A DNA stretch of 64,000 nt from M1-B18 sp048264125 (GCA_048264125.1 JBLXDM010000013.1:8078-72077); one strand, 5' to 3'; counted from the first letter of the stretch, positions 42,089 through 51,446 are shown. Notes: generated by a model from the letters alone, not told the origin. Numbers and translations are program-made.

Positions 42089-42104
42089 TGTTTCACGTGA
42101 AACA
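42089..42104. promoter_or_regulatory. parS site 2
   Basis: A second perfect TGTTTCACGTGAAACA palindrome lies three bases after the parB stop codon, about 10 kb from oriC. Confidence 0.94.
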
Positions 42105-42106
42105 TT

Positions 42107-42979
42107 TTAGTTAATTTTCTCAAACATTTCAAGGATTCTTTCCATATCCTCCTCATTATAATACTCTATCTCAATCTTTCCCTTTTTATTACCATTAACG
42201 ATGGTAACCTTTGTTCCGAAGAGCTTTTTAAGGCCCTCTTCGATATCGACGATATTTACATCCTTAATTCTAGGCTGAGACTCATTTTTAGCAGGGGGGT
42301 TAACAAGCCTTGCTACCAATTCCTCCACCTGTCTTACATTAAGCTTTTCTTCAACTACCCTTACAGCAACCTCAAACTGCTTCTGCCGATCGTTTATACG
42401 AAGTAACGCCCTTCCATGTCCGCCGCTTAGCTTTCCTTCCTTTATCATCTCAAGGATTCTCTTATCTAGCTGCAGCAGTCTCAGGGTGTTGGCAATATAT
42501 GGTCTGCTTTTCCCAAGGGCCTCTGAAAGCTGCTCCTGGGTGATGTTATATCTATCAATGATATACTTATAGGCCATGGCCTCTTCTATTACATTGAGAT
42601 CCTCTCTCTGCAGGTTTTCTATTAAGGCTATTTCCATTATCTGATTTTCATTATATTTTCTTATCACACAAGGAACCTCAGTCAGCTTAAGCTCCATGGC
42701 AGCTCGCCATCTGCGCTCTCCTGCAATTATCATATACCCCTTGTCCTTAGCGGCAACAATAATCGGTTGTATAAAGCCGTGCTGCTTTATAGAGTGGGCC
42801 AGCTCCTTCAAGGCATCCTCATCAAATTCCTTTCTGGGCTGATTAGGGTTAGGGAAAAGCTTGTTAATGCTTATATTTTGAATTTTTTCATTGATATCCT
42901 CTTCAACATTATAGGTTACTATCTCAGGAATAAGAGCCTCAAGGCCTTTACCTAAGCCTCTTTTCTTAACATTTGACAA
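42107..42979 (-). CDS. parB: Chromosome partitioning protein ParB (Spo0J)
   Basis: The 290-residue ParB has the N-terminal CTP-binding/arginine-patch motif (GERRWRAAMELKLTEVPC), the ENLQREDLN element and a helix-turn-helix with ITQEQLSEALGKSRPYIANTLRLL, then a C-terminal dimerisation domain. The start is TTG directly abutting the parA stop codon, with GGAGG upstream. It binds parS and spreads to organise the origin. Two parS sites lie within 6 kb. Confidence 0.96.
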   Translation of the reverse strand: MSNVKKRGLGKGLEALIPEIVTYNVEEDINEKIQNISINKLFPNPNQPRKEFDEDALKELAHSIKQHGFIQPIIVAAKDKGYMIIAGERRWRAAMELKLTEVPCVIRKYNENQIMEIALIENLQREDLNVIEEAMAYKYIIDRYNITQEQLSEALGKSRPYIANTLRLLQLDKRILEMIKEGKLSGGHGRALLRINDRQKQFEVAVRVVEEKLNVRQVEELVARLVNPPAKNESQPRIKDVNIVDIEEGLKKLFGTKVTIVNGNKKGKIEIEYYNEEDMERILEMFEKIN

Positions 42980-43753
42980 TTACACCACTTCCTCCTCTAA
43001 GTCTATAAACTCCTCTGCCAGCTCTACATAGGCCACTGCACCCTTAGATTTTTCATCATAATAGATAATCGGCTGACCAAAGCTGGGGGCTTCAGCTAAT
43101 CTAACATTTCTAGGAATAACGGTTGTATAGACCTTACCCTTAAAGTAATTCTTTACCTCATCAACTACCTGTATAGAAAGATTTGTTCTTCCATCAAACA
43201 TGCTAAGGACCACCCCTTGGATTTCCAGCTCGGTATTCAAGCTTCTCTTCACCAGCTGTATGGTATTCATAAGCTGACTTACCCCCTCCAGCGCGTAATA
43301 CTCACATTGTATAGGAATAAGCACACTGTCTACAGCAGCAAGAGAATTTATCGTAAGCAGACCCAGTGATGGGGGACAGTCGACAAAAATATAATCATAG
43401 CCCTCCCTTATAAGATTGATGGATTCCTTGAGCTTCAGCTCTCTATTCAGCATTGTTGCCAGCTCAATTTCCGCACCTGCCAGCTGTACACTGGAGGGCA
43501 CTATATCCAGATTCTCATATTGAGTTGGTATTACAACCTCTCTAATGTCAACCTCGTTTACTATAATATCGTATATACTGTACTCAAGATTTTTCTTATC
43601 AATACCTAAACCACTTGTAGTGTTACCTTGGGGATCTATATCGATTACACAAATCTTCTTTCCCATTCCCGCGAGGCAGGCGCTGAGATTTACGTTAGTC
43701 GTAGTTTTTCCTACGCCTCCCTTTTGATTAAATATAGCAATCACTTTACCCAT
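42980..43753 (-). CDS. parA: Chromosome partitioning ATPase ParA (Soj)
   Basis: A 257-residue Soj-type deviant-Walker ATPase with KGGVGKTTTNVNLSA near the N-terminus, DIDPQGNTTSGLG, DCPPSLG and PRNVRLAEAPS. It works with ParB in origin segregation and in Bacillus also regulates DnaA. The operon parA-parB is leftward and is preceded by an AT-rich 341-base spacer. Confidence 0.96.
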   Translation of the reverse strand: MGKVIAIFNQKGGVGKTTTNVNLSACLAGMGKKICVIDIDPQGNTTSGLGIDKKNLEYSIYDIIVNEVDIREVVIPTQYENLDIVPSSVQLAGAEIELATMLNRELKLKESINLIREGYDYIFVDCPPSLGLLTINSLAAVDSVLIPIQCEYYALEGVSQLMNTIQLVKRSLNTELEIQGVVLSMFDGRTNLSIQVVDEVKNYFKGKVYTTVIPRNVRLAEAPSFGQPIIYYDEKSKGAVAYVELAEEFIDLEEEVV

Positions 43754-44094
43754 TATTTTCTCTCCCTTCAGTAATCACTTACTTATAATTTCGATATCAT
43801 GATAATTTCCCCTGCTTTTGATATAAATTTTTCTCCTTAATTTAATATCAAGCTGCCAATATCGAATCTAATTCGACAAAATACAGCTTCCTCTAAAAAA
43901 CATTTTATCAATTTTCTAGAAAAAAAGATACTAAATTACTGATCCAACACCTAATTTCAAGCAAAGGATATCATAAAAACAAACCTCTGCCTGCTGAACG
44001 AGGGAGAGCTATATTTTACTAATATTACACTAGCCCCTTACATAAAATTGAATAGAGACTCAAAAGGGTATTCTGATATCAGGAGGTTTTAAAA
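43754..44094. other. Divergent intergenic region between parA and the GDT1 gene
   Basis: AT-rich sequence with no supported gene. It should contain the promoters of parA (minus) and of the GDT1 gene (plus). No consensus pair stands out clearly enough to place. Confidence 0.45.
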
Positions 44095-44364
44095 TTGATC
44101 AGGACTATCATAACCACTTTTTTTATGATTTTCATTGCTGAGCTTGGGGACAAAACACAGCTTCAGACCATGCTTCTGGCTACACAGTCTAGATCCATTT
44201 GGCCTGTGTTCATAGGCTCCTCTATTGCATTGATTTTAAGCTCGCTTGTAGGTGTTTTGGCGGCAGGCTTTTTGACTAAGCTGATTAACCCCTATTATCT
44301 CCAAAGGGGTGCTGGTATTGTTTTTATCGTTATAGGAGCATTGACGCTATTTGGAAAGATATAA
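44095..44364 (+). CDS. Single-domain GDT1/TMEM165-family (UPF0016) membrane protein
   Basis: An 89-residue membrane protein with three hydrophobic segments and the family motif ELGDKTQLQT. GDT1 proteins transport Mn2+ or Ca2+; full-length members have two such repeats, so this half-size form would need to dimerise or pair with another half. No second half-gene is next to it. The start is TTG, with AGGAGG nine bases upstream. A dispersed repeat begins five bases after the stop. Confidence 0.88.
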   Translation: MIRTIITTFFMIFIAELGDKTQLQTMLLATQSRSIWPVFIGSSIALILSSLVGVLAAGFLTKLINPYYLQRGAGIVFIVIGALTLFGKI

Positions 44365-44368
44365 CAAA

Positions 44369-44640
44369 GTGGCTCCGCCACGTTTGTTTTCCAGGGAACC
44401 CACGCGGTGCAAGCACCCTGCCGCCTCACCGACTCGGTGGCGCTCGTACCGCAGTGCCACTTATTCATGGCACTACTCGCCCTAGGACGCTTCGCTTTCG
44501 GTCACCTCACTGTCTCGGCGCCGCTCGTGGCATAGTGTCACTTATTCGTGACACTACTCGCCTCTCCTTGTTTTAATAAGGGGTGACGCCCCCCTTAACA
44601 ACCCCCCATTTCATAGGAAATAAAACGAACTTTCCTATGA
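44369..44640. repeat. Structured dispersed repeat element, longest copy
   Basis: This GC-richer 272-base stretch contains a GTGGC-TCC-GCCAC hairpin, CGTTTGTTTTCCAGGGAACC, two similar hairpins AGTGCCA/TGGCACT (44453-44474) and AGTGTCA/TGACACT (44534-44555) both followed by ACTCGCC, a CCTAGGACGC-TTCG segment, and a tail hairpin TCATAGGAAA/TTTCCTATGA. Pieces recur at 27375-27450 and 28678-28749. The two internal hairpins covary at one pair (C-G to T-A). Confidence 0.7.
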
Positions 44641-44643
44641 TAT

Positions 44644-44670
44644 AAAAAAAAGATTACTGGACAGTAATCT
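44644..44670 (-). terminator. noc terminator
   Basis: AGATTACT-GTCC-AGTAATCT on minus is followed by TTTTTTTTAT. Confidence 0.85.
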
Positions 44671-44678
44671 TTTACGTG

Positions 44679-45476
44679 CTATGCCTTTGGAATTTTTACA
44701 GTAACCTCTATGTACTCACCTTTATCCACCTGTTGGAATTCTGCATTTTCCTGCTTGTCCTTAATGGCGTCAAAGGCCTGTTTGATGGTGTTAATATATA
44801 TTCTATAATTCATAAAGCTTCTGATCTTCTTATTGCTCTTTGGCTCTTCCTCTTTGCTGATTTCATCCAGTATATCCTGGATGATTTCTTCAGTCTTTTT
44901 TACATTATAGTCATTTTTAATGATTTTCTCCAATACCATCATTCTTAAATCGTCATCCGGCAGTTTTAACAATGCTCTTGCATGTCTTTCCGTCAAATTG
45001 TTTTCAACCAAAAGCGTTATAATATCGGGTCTTAATCTAAGAATTCTTAGCTTATTGGCTATTGTTGATTGATTTTTTCCAATCTGCAGGGCCAGCTCCT
45101 GTTGTGTCAATCCATGATCGCTGATTAAGCTCTGATATCCCTCTGCCTCTTCAATGAAATTTAAATCCTCTCTTTGAAGGTTTTCGATAATTGCCAACAC
45201 AGCAGAATCCTTATCGTTATATTGGCTATGCACTATGGCAGGTACTGTCTCTAAATTTGCTAGCTTACTGGCCTTTAGCCTTCTTTCACCTGCTATAAGC
45301 TCATATTTTTCTTCACCAATTTGTCTAACAATAATAGGCTGTAAAATTCCATACGCCTGTATCGATTGACTTAATTCCTCTAAACTCAGCTGTGAGAAGG
45401 TTTTTCTAGGCTGATATGGATTAGGAATTACAGCGTTTATGGAAATTTCAATTATTTTTTTTTCTGCTTTGTTCAT
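44679..45476 (-). CDS. noc: Nucleoid occlusion protein Noc (ParB paralog)
   Basis: A 265-residue ParB-family protein with GERRLKASKLANLETVP, ENLQREDLNFIEEAEGYQ and an HTH region (LTQQELALQIGKNQSTIANKLRILR). Its position upstream of rsmG matches Bacillus noc, where the protein blocks Z-ring assembly over the nucleoid. It has a short amphipathic N-terminus (MNKAEKKIIEISI). I did not see its ATTTCCCGGGAAAT-type binding site in this window. Confidence 0.88.
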   Translation of the reverse strand: MNKAEKKIIEISINAVIPNPYQPRKTFSQLSLEELSQSIQAYGILQPIIVRQIGEEKYELIAGERRLKASKLANLETVPAIVHSQYNDKDSAVLAIIENLQREDLNFIEEAEGYQSLISDHGLTQQELALQIGKNQSTIANKLRILRLRPDIITLLVENNLTERHARALLKLPDDDLRMMVLEKIIKNDYNVKKTEEIIQDILDEISKEEEPKSNKKIRSFMNYRIYINTIKQAFDAIKDKQENAEFQQVDKGEYIEVTVKIPKA

Positions 45477-45595
45477 AAATTATCCCTCTTTCTTTAGCAG
45501 AGTTAATATTCTACTATTTCGATATAAATAGACTTAATCCTGCCTTCACTATGGATTTTGATAAAGTTTCGTTTTACAATTTATAAGCAAAAATT

Positions 45596-46315
45596 CTATA
45601 TAATTGGTTCTTTACTTGGTTTTCCTGCTTTTCTAGGGTAATTTGTCGGAGTTTGCTTTACCTTTTTTATAACCGCGATTCTATGGGAAATATCACTGAA
45701 GGGCAATTTGATAATCTCCTGCTTGATTACCTCTCCCCCAAGAATACTTATGGCTTTTTTTGCCCCCTTCATTTCCTCCTCCAGCTGAGGGCCCTTCTGG
45801 CAGATAAAATAGCCCCCTACCCGTACAAAGGGTAGACAATACTCAGCCAATACATTTAAGGGTGCAACAGCCCTTGCAACAGCATAATCAAATTTTTCCC
45901 GATATAATTTACTTTGCCCCATATCCTCAGCTCTTCCATGGACAAAGGATACCTCAGAAAGCTTAAGCTCATCGCAAACCTCCTTTAAAAAATTAATCCT
46001 TTTGTTCAGTGAATCCAGCAATGTCAGCTTAATTTCCGGCAGCATAATTCTAAGGGGAATACCGGGAAATCCGGCACCGGTGCCTACATCAATTATACTT
46101 CCGCTGCCCTTAAGCTCCTCTATAAGGCAACAGGTAATAGAGTCAAGGAAATGCTTTATGACAATATCTCGTTCCTCCTCTATAGCCGTAAGGTTCATTT
46201 TTTCGTTCCACTCTAAAAGAATTCTTTTATATTCAAAGAATTGACTGATTTGCTCCTCACTAATGCTTATATTAAATTGATTACAGCCTTCCTTCAGTAA
46301 GTCCTTTGCTTCCAT
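45596..46315 (-). CDS. rsmG: 16S rRNA (guanine527-N7)-methyltransferase
   Basis: The 239-residue RsmG (GidB) has the SAM-binding region DVGTGAGFPGIPLRIM and the RAEDM and ARAVAPL motifs. It modifies G527 of 16S rRNA. Its start is one base after the mnmG stop, so the two are coupled, as in many bacteria. Confidence 0.97.
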   Translation of the reverse strand: MEAKDLLKEGCNQFNISISEEQISQFFEYKRILLEWNEKMNLTAIEEERDIVIKHFLDSITCCLIEELKGSGSIIDVGTGAGFPGIPLRIMLPEIKLTLLDSLNKRINFLKEVCDELKLSEVSFVHGRAEDMGQSKLYREKFDYAVARAVAPLNVLAEYCLPFVRVGGYFICQKGPQLEEEMKGAKKAISILGGEVIKQEIIKLPFSDISHRIAVIKKVKQTPTNYPRKAGKPSKEPII

Positions 46316-48208
46316 TTATTTATTACCTGCCTTTTGTCTTCTTTTTTGCTCTAGGTATACCAGCAGCACCGAGATATCCGCCGGCGAAACCCCCGAAATT
46401 CGACTGGCCTGGCCTACGGATATGGGTCTAATCTGCTTTAGCTTTTGTCTTGCCTCTAGCCTTAGACTCTCTATGTCATCATAGTCAATATCCTCATTTA
46501 TCTTTTTACCCTCAAGCTTTTTAAATTGGTCAATTTGCTTCAGCTGCTTATCTATGTAGCCCTCATATTTAATGATAATTTCGCACTGCTCCTCAACTGT
46601 CGGCAGCAGCTCTATATCAGCGCTCATATTAAGGCTTCTTAAGGCCTCATAGGTGATTTCCGGCCTTTTCAGCAAATCATACAATGACATTCCTGTTTTT
46701 AGCAATGCACTATCCATCTGAGCCAGCACTGCATTTGCTCTGTCGGGTGAAATAAAGGTGTGCTTTAGCCGCTCCAGCTCATTTTCAATTTGCTGCTTCT
46801 TTTCTGTAAACCGCTCATATCTTTCATCCGTTGCCAATCCAATATGATAGCTTTTTTCCGTCAGCCTCAAATCAGCATTGTCCTGTCGTAGGACTAAACG
46901 ATATTCCGCTCTAGAGGTCATCATTCTATAGGGCTCATTGGTGCCCTTTGTTACCAAATCATCTATCAATACACCTATGTAGGCCTCTGAACGGTCTAAT
47001 ACAAAGGGCTCCTTATTTTGAATCTTTAATGCGGCATTTATACCTGCCATAAGACCCTGCGCAGCAGCCTCCTCATATCCAGAGGTGCCATTAAACTGTC
47101 CTGCAGTGAAAAAATTATTTATATGCTTAAGCTCTAGGGAGGCCTTCAGCTGTAAGGGATTGATGCAATCATACTCTATTGCATAGGCTGGTCTAAGCAT
47201 TTTAGCATTTTCAAGACCGATAACGCTCCTCAGCATTAAAAGCTGAACCTCCTCAGGAAGGCTGGTGGACATTCCCTGAACATACATTTCCTTGGTATCC
47301 AGACCCTCAGGCTCTATGAAAAGCTGATGGGTAGGCTTGTCATTAAATCTTACGATTTTATCCTCAATGGATGGACAATATCTTGGACCCACCCCCTCCA
47401 TATCACCACGATAAAAGGCAGAGCGATTTAAATTATCCATTATAATTTTATGGGTGTCCTGTGTGGTTCTTGTAAGCCAGCAGGGCTTTTGATCTATCTC
47501 CAGCAAATCATTCATAAAGGAAAAGGGAACCACTCTTTCATCCCCCAGCTGTATGGTCATTTTGCTATAATCCAGTGAATCTCTATGTACTCTCGCCGGT
47601 GTTCCGGTTTTAAAGCGTCTTAAATCACAGCCCAATGCCTTTAGGCTTTCGGAAAGATATTCGGCATGAAAGAAGCCATTTGGTCCGGAGGCGTAATTAA
47701 CCTCTCCTAGAAAAACCTTGCTTCGTAGGTACACCCCAGAGGCCAATACTATAGCTCTTGTATTGTACAATCCACCGGTTCTGGTTACCACTCCCTTTAC
47801 CTCATTATCCTCAACAATTATATCTATAACCTCAGCCTGCACTAGATCAAGGTTTTCCTGATCCTCTATTATTTTCTTCATCTCCGTATGATACTTGCTC
47901 TTATCGGCTTGAGCCCTTAAGGAGTGCACCGCCGGTCCCTTTGCAGTATTCAACATCTTGCTTTGAATAAAGGACCTATCTATATTTTTTCCCATTTCGC
48001 CCCCAAGGGCATCTATTTCCTTTACCAAATGTCCCTTGCCTGTACCTCCAATAGAAGGGTTGCAGGGCATATACGCAATTGAATCTAAAGAAATAGTTAG
48101 CATCAGGGTTTTGCAACCCATTCTTGCTGCAGCTAGGGCAGCCTCACAGCCGGCGTGGCCTGCTCCTATAACCACCACATCAAAGGTTCCCGCATTATAT
48201 TTAATCAA
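46316..48208 (-). CDS. mnmG: tRNA wobble-uridine modification enzyme MnmG
   Basis: A 630-residue FAD protein (GidA) with the nucleotide motif VIGAGHAGCEAALAAARMG, the PCNPSIGGTGKG signature and the C-terminal tRNA-binding region (RISGVSPADISVLLVYL). With MnmE it forms the 5-carboxymethylaminomethyl group at U34. The start is TTG, with GGGGAGG eight bases upstream. It follows mnmE by 33 bases. Confidence 0.97.
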   Translation of the reverse strand: MIKYNAGTFDVVVIGAGHAGCEAALAAARMGCKTLMLTISLDSIAYMPCNPSIGGTGKGHLVKEIDALGGEMGKNIDRSFIQSKMLNTAKGPAVHSLRAQADKSKYHTEMKKIIEDQENLDLVQAEVIDIIVEDNEVKGVVTRTGGLYNTRAIVLASGVYLRSKVFLGEVNYASGPNGFFHAEYLSESLKALGCDLRRFKTGTPARVHRDSLDYSKMTIQLGDERVVPFSFMNDLLEIDQKPCWLTRTTQDTHKIIMDNLNRSAFYRGDMEGVGPRYCPSIEDKIVRFNDKPTHQLFIEPEGLDTKEMYVQGMSTSLPEEVQLLMLRSVIGLENAKMLRPAYAIEYDCINPLQLKASLELKHINNFFTAGQFNGTSGYEEAAAQGLMAGINAALKIQNKEPFVLDRSEAYIGVLIDDLVTKGTNEPYRMMTSRAEYRLVLRQDNADLRLTEKSYHIGLATDERYERFTEKKQQIENELERLKHTFISPDRANAVLAQMDSALLKTGMSLYDLLKRPEITYEALRSLNMSADIELLPTVEEQCEIIIKYEGYIDKQLKQIDQFKKLEGKKINEDIDYDDIESLRLEARQKLKQIRPISVGQASRISGVSPADISVLLVYLEQKRRQKAGNK

Positions 48209-48241
48209 ATTAGTATCCTCCCCTTTAATATAAGGTATAAG

Positions 48242-49627
48242 CTATTTACCTATACAGAAATTGCTGAAAATATGATCCAATAAATCCTCGCCCACTGACT
48301 CTCCGGTAATCTCTCCAAGAAAATCCCATGCGTTTTTATAATCCACCTCTATGAAATCCAACGGCAGCCTTTTCTTTATAGCTTCAATGCCCTCCTGAAG
48401 ACTTAGTAAAGCCTTCTCAAGGGAGTTTTTATGCCGTGCGTTAGAAACCATTACCTGATCCCTATTCTTAACCTCTCCCTTGAAGACCATATCCGCTATA
48501 GCATCCTCCAGAAGCTGAAGACCGACATTCTCCACTAATGAAAGCCTTATCAGGCTCTTATTCTTTAGCATAGCCTCAACCTGCGAGATATCCAGCTTTA
48601 TAGGCAAATCCGTCTTATTAATTATAACCAGCACCTTTTTCTCCTCCAAAAGCGCCATTATCTGCAGGTCCTCGGAGGTTAGCTCCTTAGAGGCATCCAA
48701 AACAAAAATAACCAAATCTGCTTTATTGAAGAAGGCCTTAGTTCTCTCCACGCCTATTTTTTCTACGACATCCATGGTTTCCCGTATACCCGCGGTATCC
48801 ATAAGCCTTAGCAATATGCCTTTAATATTTAATTGCTCCTCAATAACATCCCTTGTAGTTCCAGGAATATCCGTTACAATTGCCCTTGTCTCCCTTAATA
48901 ATGCATTTAGCAGAGAGGATTTTCCTACATTGGGCTTCCCTACTATTACGGTATTGAGCCCTTCTCTTATAATCTTTCCCGTATCTGCTGTTTCCAGCAT
49001 ATGCTTTAGCTCTTCCTCTATCTTCAAGCTTTTATCCAACAAGAGATCTAGGGTAACCTCGTCTATATCATCCTCTGAAAAATCGATTGAAACCTCTATA
49101 TGGGCTAATAGCTCCAATATACCATTTCTTAATCGTTTTATTTCCTTAGATAAAGAGCCCTCCAGCTGTTCGAGAGCGACATCGAAGCCCTTTTCAGTTT
49201 TAGCGCTTATCAAATCCATTACTGCCTCTGCCTGTGCCAAATCTATTCTACCATTCAAAAAAGCCCTTTTCGTAAATTCTCCGGCTTCAGCCATTCTTGC
49301 ACCATTCCTCAGAACCAGCTCCAATATTCGCTTTACAGGAATCATGCCCCCATGGCAGTTAATTTCAACGATATCCTCCTTCGTGTAGGTGTGAGGTCCC
49401 TTCATATAAACCGCCAGCACCTCGTCAATCTTCTGCTCAGTAGAAGGATCAAATATATATCCGTAGGTTAGTCTTCTGGTCGGTGCATCCTTTAAAAGAC
49501 TCCCCTGATTGGATTTAAATAGCCTGTCCATTATTTGCAGCGCCTTTTCTCCGCTTATTCTTATTATACCAATCCCAGCCTCACCGGGGGCTGTAGCAAT
49601 GGCAGCAATCGTATCATCAAAAAACAT
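48242..49627 (-). CDS. mnmE: tRNA modification GTPase MnmE
   Basis: A 461-residue GTPase (TrmE) with an N-terminal tetrahydrofolate-binding domain, a helical domain, a G domain (GKPNVGKSSL, DIPGTTRD, DTAGIRET, NKTD) and the C-terminal CIGK motif essential for modification chemistry. It partners with MnmG. It is the first gene of the leftward mnmE-mnmG-rsmG unit; jag lies upstream, beyond a terminator. Confidence 0.97.
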   Translation of the reverse strand: MFFDDTIAAIATAPGEAGIGIIRISGEKALQIMDRLFKSNQGSLLKDAPTRRLTYGYIFDPSTEQKIDEVLAVYMKGPHTYTKEDIVEINCHGGMIPVKRILELVLRNGARMAEAGEFTKRAFLNGRIDLAQAEAVMDLISAKTEKGFDVALEQLEGSLSKEIKRLRNGILELLAHIEVSIDFSEDDIDEVTLDLLLDKSLKIEEELKHMLETADTGKIIREGLNTVIVGKPNVGKSSLLNALLRETRAIVTDIPGTTRDVIEEQLNIKGILLRLMDTAGIRETMDVVEKIGVERTKAFFNKADLVIFVLDASKELTSEDLQIMALLEEKKVLVIINKTDLPIKLDISQVEAMLKNKSLIRLSLVENVGLQLLEDAIADMVFKGEVKNRDQVMVSNARHKNSLEKALLSLQEGIEAIKKRLPLDFIEVDYKNAWDFLGEITGESVGEDLLDHIFSNFCIGK

Positions 49628-49888
49628 TTTTCCACCTCTTTGCTTATAGCTTAGCTCTTAATTTATATTAGTATTATATCAAATTAAAGTAATTCAATAA
49701 CAAAAGAGCCTTTATATTTAAAATTTAAATTAATGTCTACCATATAGATTAACTTAAAGATTTCCCTACATCAAGTAAATTTATCCATTTAACCGAAATT
49801 TATCAGGGATTAACCTCACTTCAATGATATGCTTTATAAATGTGGTTAACCTTATACTTTAGTATTCAGCGAATATAGCTTTAAACAT

Positions 49889-49917
49889 AAATAAAACCCA
49901 GTATATCACTGGGCTTT
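49889..49917 (-). terminator. jag terminator
   Basis: GCCCAGT and ACTGGG pair around GATAT on minus and are followed by TTTTATTT, separating jag from mnmE. The region 49628-49888 otherwise holds only AT-rich sequence, presumably including the mnmE promoter. Confidence 0.75.
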
Positions 49918-49919
49918 AG

Positions 49920-50540
49920 CTACTTCTTTAATGTTATTACTACCTTACGGTAGGGCTCGTCCCCTTCGCTATAGGTTTGAACAAAGGGATTGTTCTGTAG
50001 AGATGCATGTATTATTCTTCTTTCATAAGGGTTCATGGGCTCAAGAACAACCGTCTTTCCGATTTTCTTTGCCTTTTTAGCCATTTTGTTGGCCAATCTT
50101 ATGAGGGTTTCCTCCCTCTTCTCTCTGTAATTTTCTGTATCAACAAATACCTTTAAATAGTCATCTCTTTTTTTGTTAACAACAAGACTGACCAAATATT
50201 GCAGAGAATCAAGAGTTTGTCCCCTTCTTCCAATGATAACGCCCATATTCGGACCCTCAAGGGAGATATTTAGGCTGCTACCATCTAATCTGGCTTCTAT
50301 TTGTGCATCAATACCCATGGTACTGAATACATCCTTTAGAAAGCTCTTCGCATCCTCTTCTGGATTTTCAATTATCGTCAGCTTCACCTTAGCCGGCTTG
50401 CTGCCGATAATACCTAAAAAGCCTTTATTGGGAGCCTCAATTATGTCGACCTTAACATGCTCCTTCTTACTTTTAAGCTCCTTTAGGCCTGTTTCAATAG
50501 CTTCTTCAACAGTTTTACCAGTGGTTTCTATAAAGTTCAT
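49920..50540 (-). CDS. jag: RNA-binding protein Jag/KhpB
   Basis: The 206-residue protein has the Jag N-terminal domain (VEEAIETGLKELKSKKE), a KH domain with the IGRRGQTLDSLQYLV loop and a C-terminal R3H domain (ANKMAKKAKKIGKTVVLEPMNPYERRIIH). It binds RNA and is linked with KhpA in controlling cell elongation in other Firmicutes. It follows yidC by one base. Confidence 0.95.
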   Translation of the reverse strand: MNFIETTGKTVEEAIETGLKELKSKKEHVKVDIIEAPNKGFLGIIGSKPAKVKLTIIENPEEDAKSFLKDVFSTMGIDAQIEARLDGSSLNISLEGPNMGVIIGRRGQTLDSLQYLVSLVVNKKRDDYLKVFVDTENYREKREETLIRLANKMAKKAKKIGKTVVLEPMNPYERRIIHASLQNNPFVQTYSEGDEPYRKVVITLKK

Positions 50541-50541
50541 A

Positions 50542-51198
50542 TTAGTTAGAACCCTCCTTCAATTTAGAGTAAGGCTTCACTATAACTAATTGTTGAACGA
50601 CTTGGAATGCATTACTTATTACCCAATACAGGGTTAAACCGGCAGGGAAACTTCTACCCCACCAAAAGATCAATATCGGAAACATGTAGGTCATCATCTT
50701 TTGTGTTTGGTCCGTTTGATTTTGAGACATGGTTGCACTGGACAAGTAGGTTGTAATTGCCGCTAAGATCGGTAGCACCATGCTCTTATCCGGTGTCAAT
50801 AGGCTTGGTAGCCATAAGAAGGCCACATCTATTGCTTCAGCTGCAATTCCATATTTTATCGGCTCTCGTAAAACCGCAAATAAACCTATAATAATAGGAA
50901 ATTGTATTAGCAAAGGTAGACATCCACCAAAGGGGCTTACGTTTTGCTCTTTATAGAGCTCCATTGTCTTTATATTTAATTTTTCCTTGTCGTTTTTATA
51001 CTTCTCCTGAAGCTCCTTCAGCTTAGGCTGAAGCTCTTGCATTTGCTTCATAGACCTAGTTTGCTTAATAGTTAAAGGAACCAGTAGAAGCTTGGTAAGA
51101 ATAGTAAACACGATTATGGATATACCATAGTTACCAATCAGGTCATAGATCAATTTTAGTAACATACCGAAAGGCTGTGCTAAAAAGCTCAAAATCAA
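50542..51198 (-). CDS. yidC: Membrane protein insertase YidC/SpoIIIJ
   Basis: A 218-residue Oxa1/YidC insertase with about five membrane segments and the cytoplasmic hairpin between TMs 1 and 2 (QTRSMKQMQELQPKLKELQEK). No lipoprotein signal is visible, so the start sits in the first segment. It inserts membrane proteins along with SecYEG; in Bacillus the SpoIIIJ form also supports sporulation. Confidence 0.95.
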   Translation of the reverse strand: MILSFLAQPFGMLLKLIYDLIGNYGISIIVFTILTKLLLVPLTIKQTRSMKQMQELQPKLKELQEKYKNDKEKLNIKTMELYKEQNVSPFGGCLPLLIQFPIIIGLFAVLREPIKYGIAAEAIDVAFLWLPSLLTPDKSMVLPILAAITTYLSSATMSQNQTDQTQKMMTYMFPILIFWWGRSFPAGLTLYWVISNAFQVVQQLVIVKPYSKLKEGSN

Positions 51199-51218
51199 AA
51201 CCCCCTAATCATTTAATA

Positions 51219-51434
51219 TTATTTATCCAAGGGGTCATATCCTCCTGGATTAAAAGGATGACACCTTAATATTCTCTTTATAGATAAAAAAGTACCTTTG
51301 AAAAAGCCATACCGTTGATATGCCTGTATGCTATAGCTGGAGCAGGTAGGATAAAACCTGCAGGTTTGTCCCTTTAATGGAGATATCCATTTCTGATATA
51401 ATTGAATTAACCTAATACATAATTTGGCTAACAT
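51219..51434 (-). CDS. yidD: Membrane protein insertion efficiency factor YidD
   Basis: A 71-residue YidD with RLIQLYQKWISPL, the Cys-rich CRFYPTCSSYSIQAY and the ending GYDPLDK. It aids YidC-dependent insertion. It sits between rnpA and yidC as in most bacteria. Confidence 0.95.
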   Translation of the reverse strand: MLAKLCIRLIQLYQKWISPLKGQTCRFYPTCSSYSIQAYQRYGFFKGTFLSIKRILRCHPFNPGGYDPLDK

Positions 51435-51446
51435 ATATATTCTCCA

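Noticed and set aside
44369..44640. Possible CRISPR array
   Set aside because: There are only two degenerate hairpin units with no regular repeat-spacer pattern and no cas genes nearby.
48726..49388. Plus-strand open frame of 220 residues inside mnmE
   Set aside because: It is antisense to a clearly conserved gene and has Ser/Phe-rich shadow composition.
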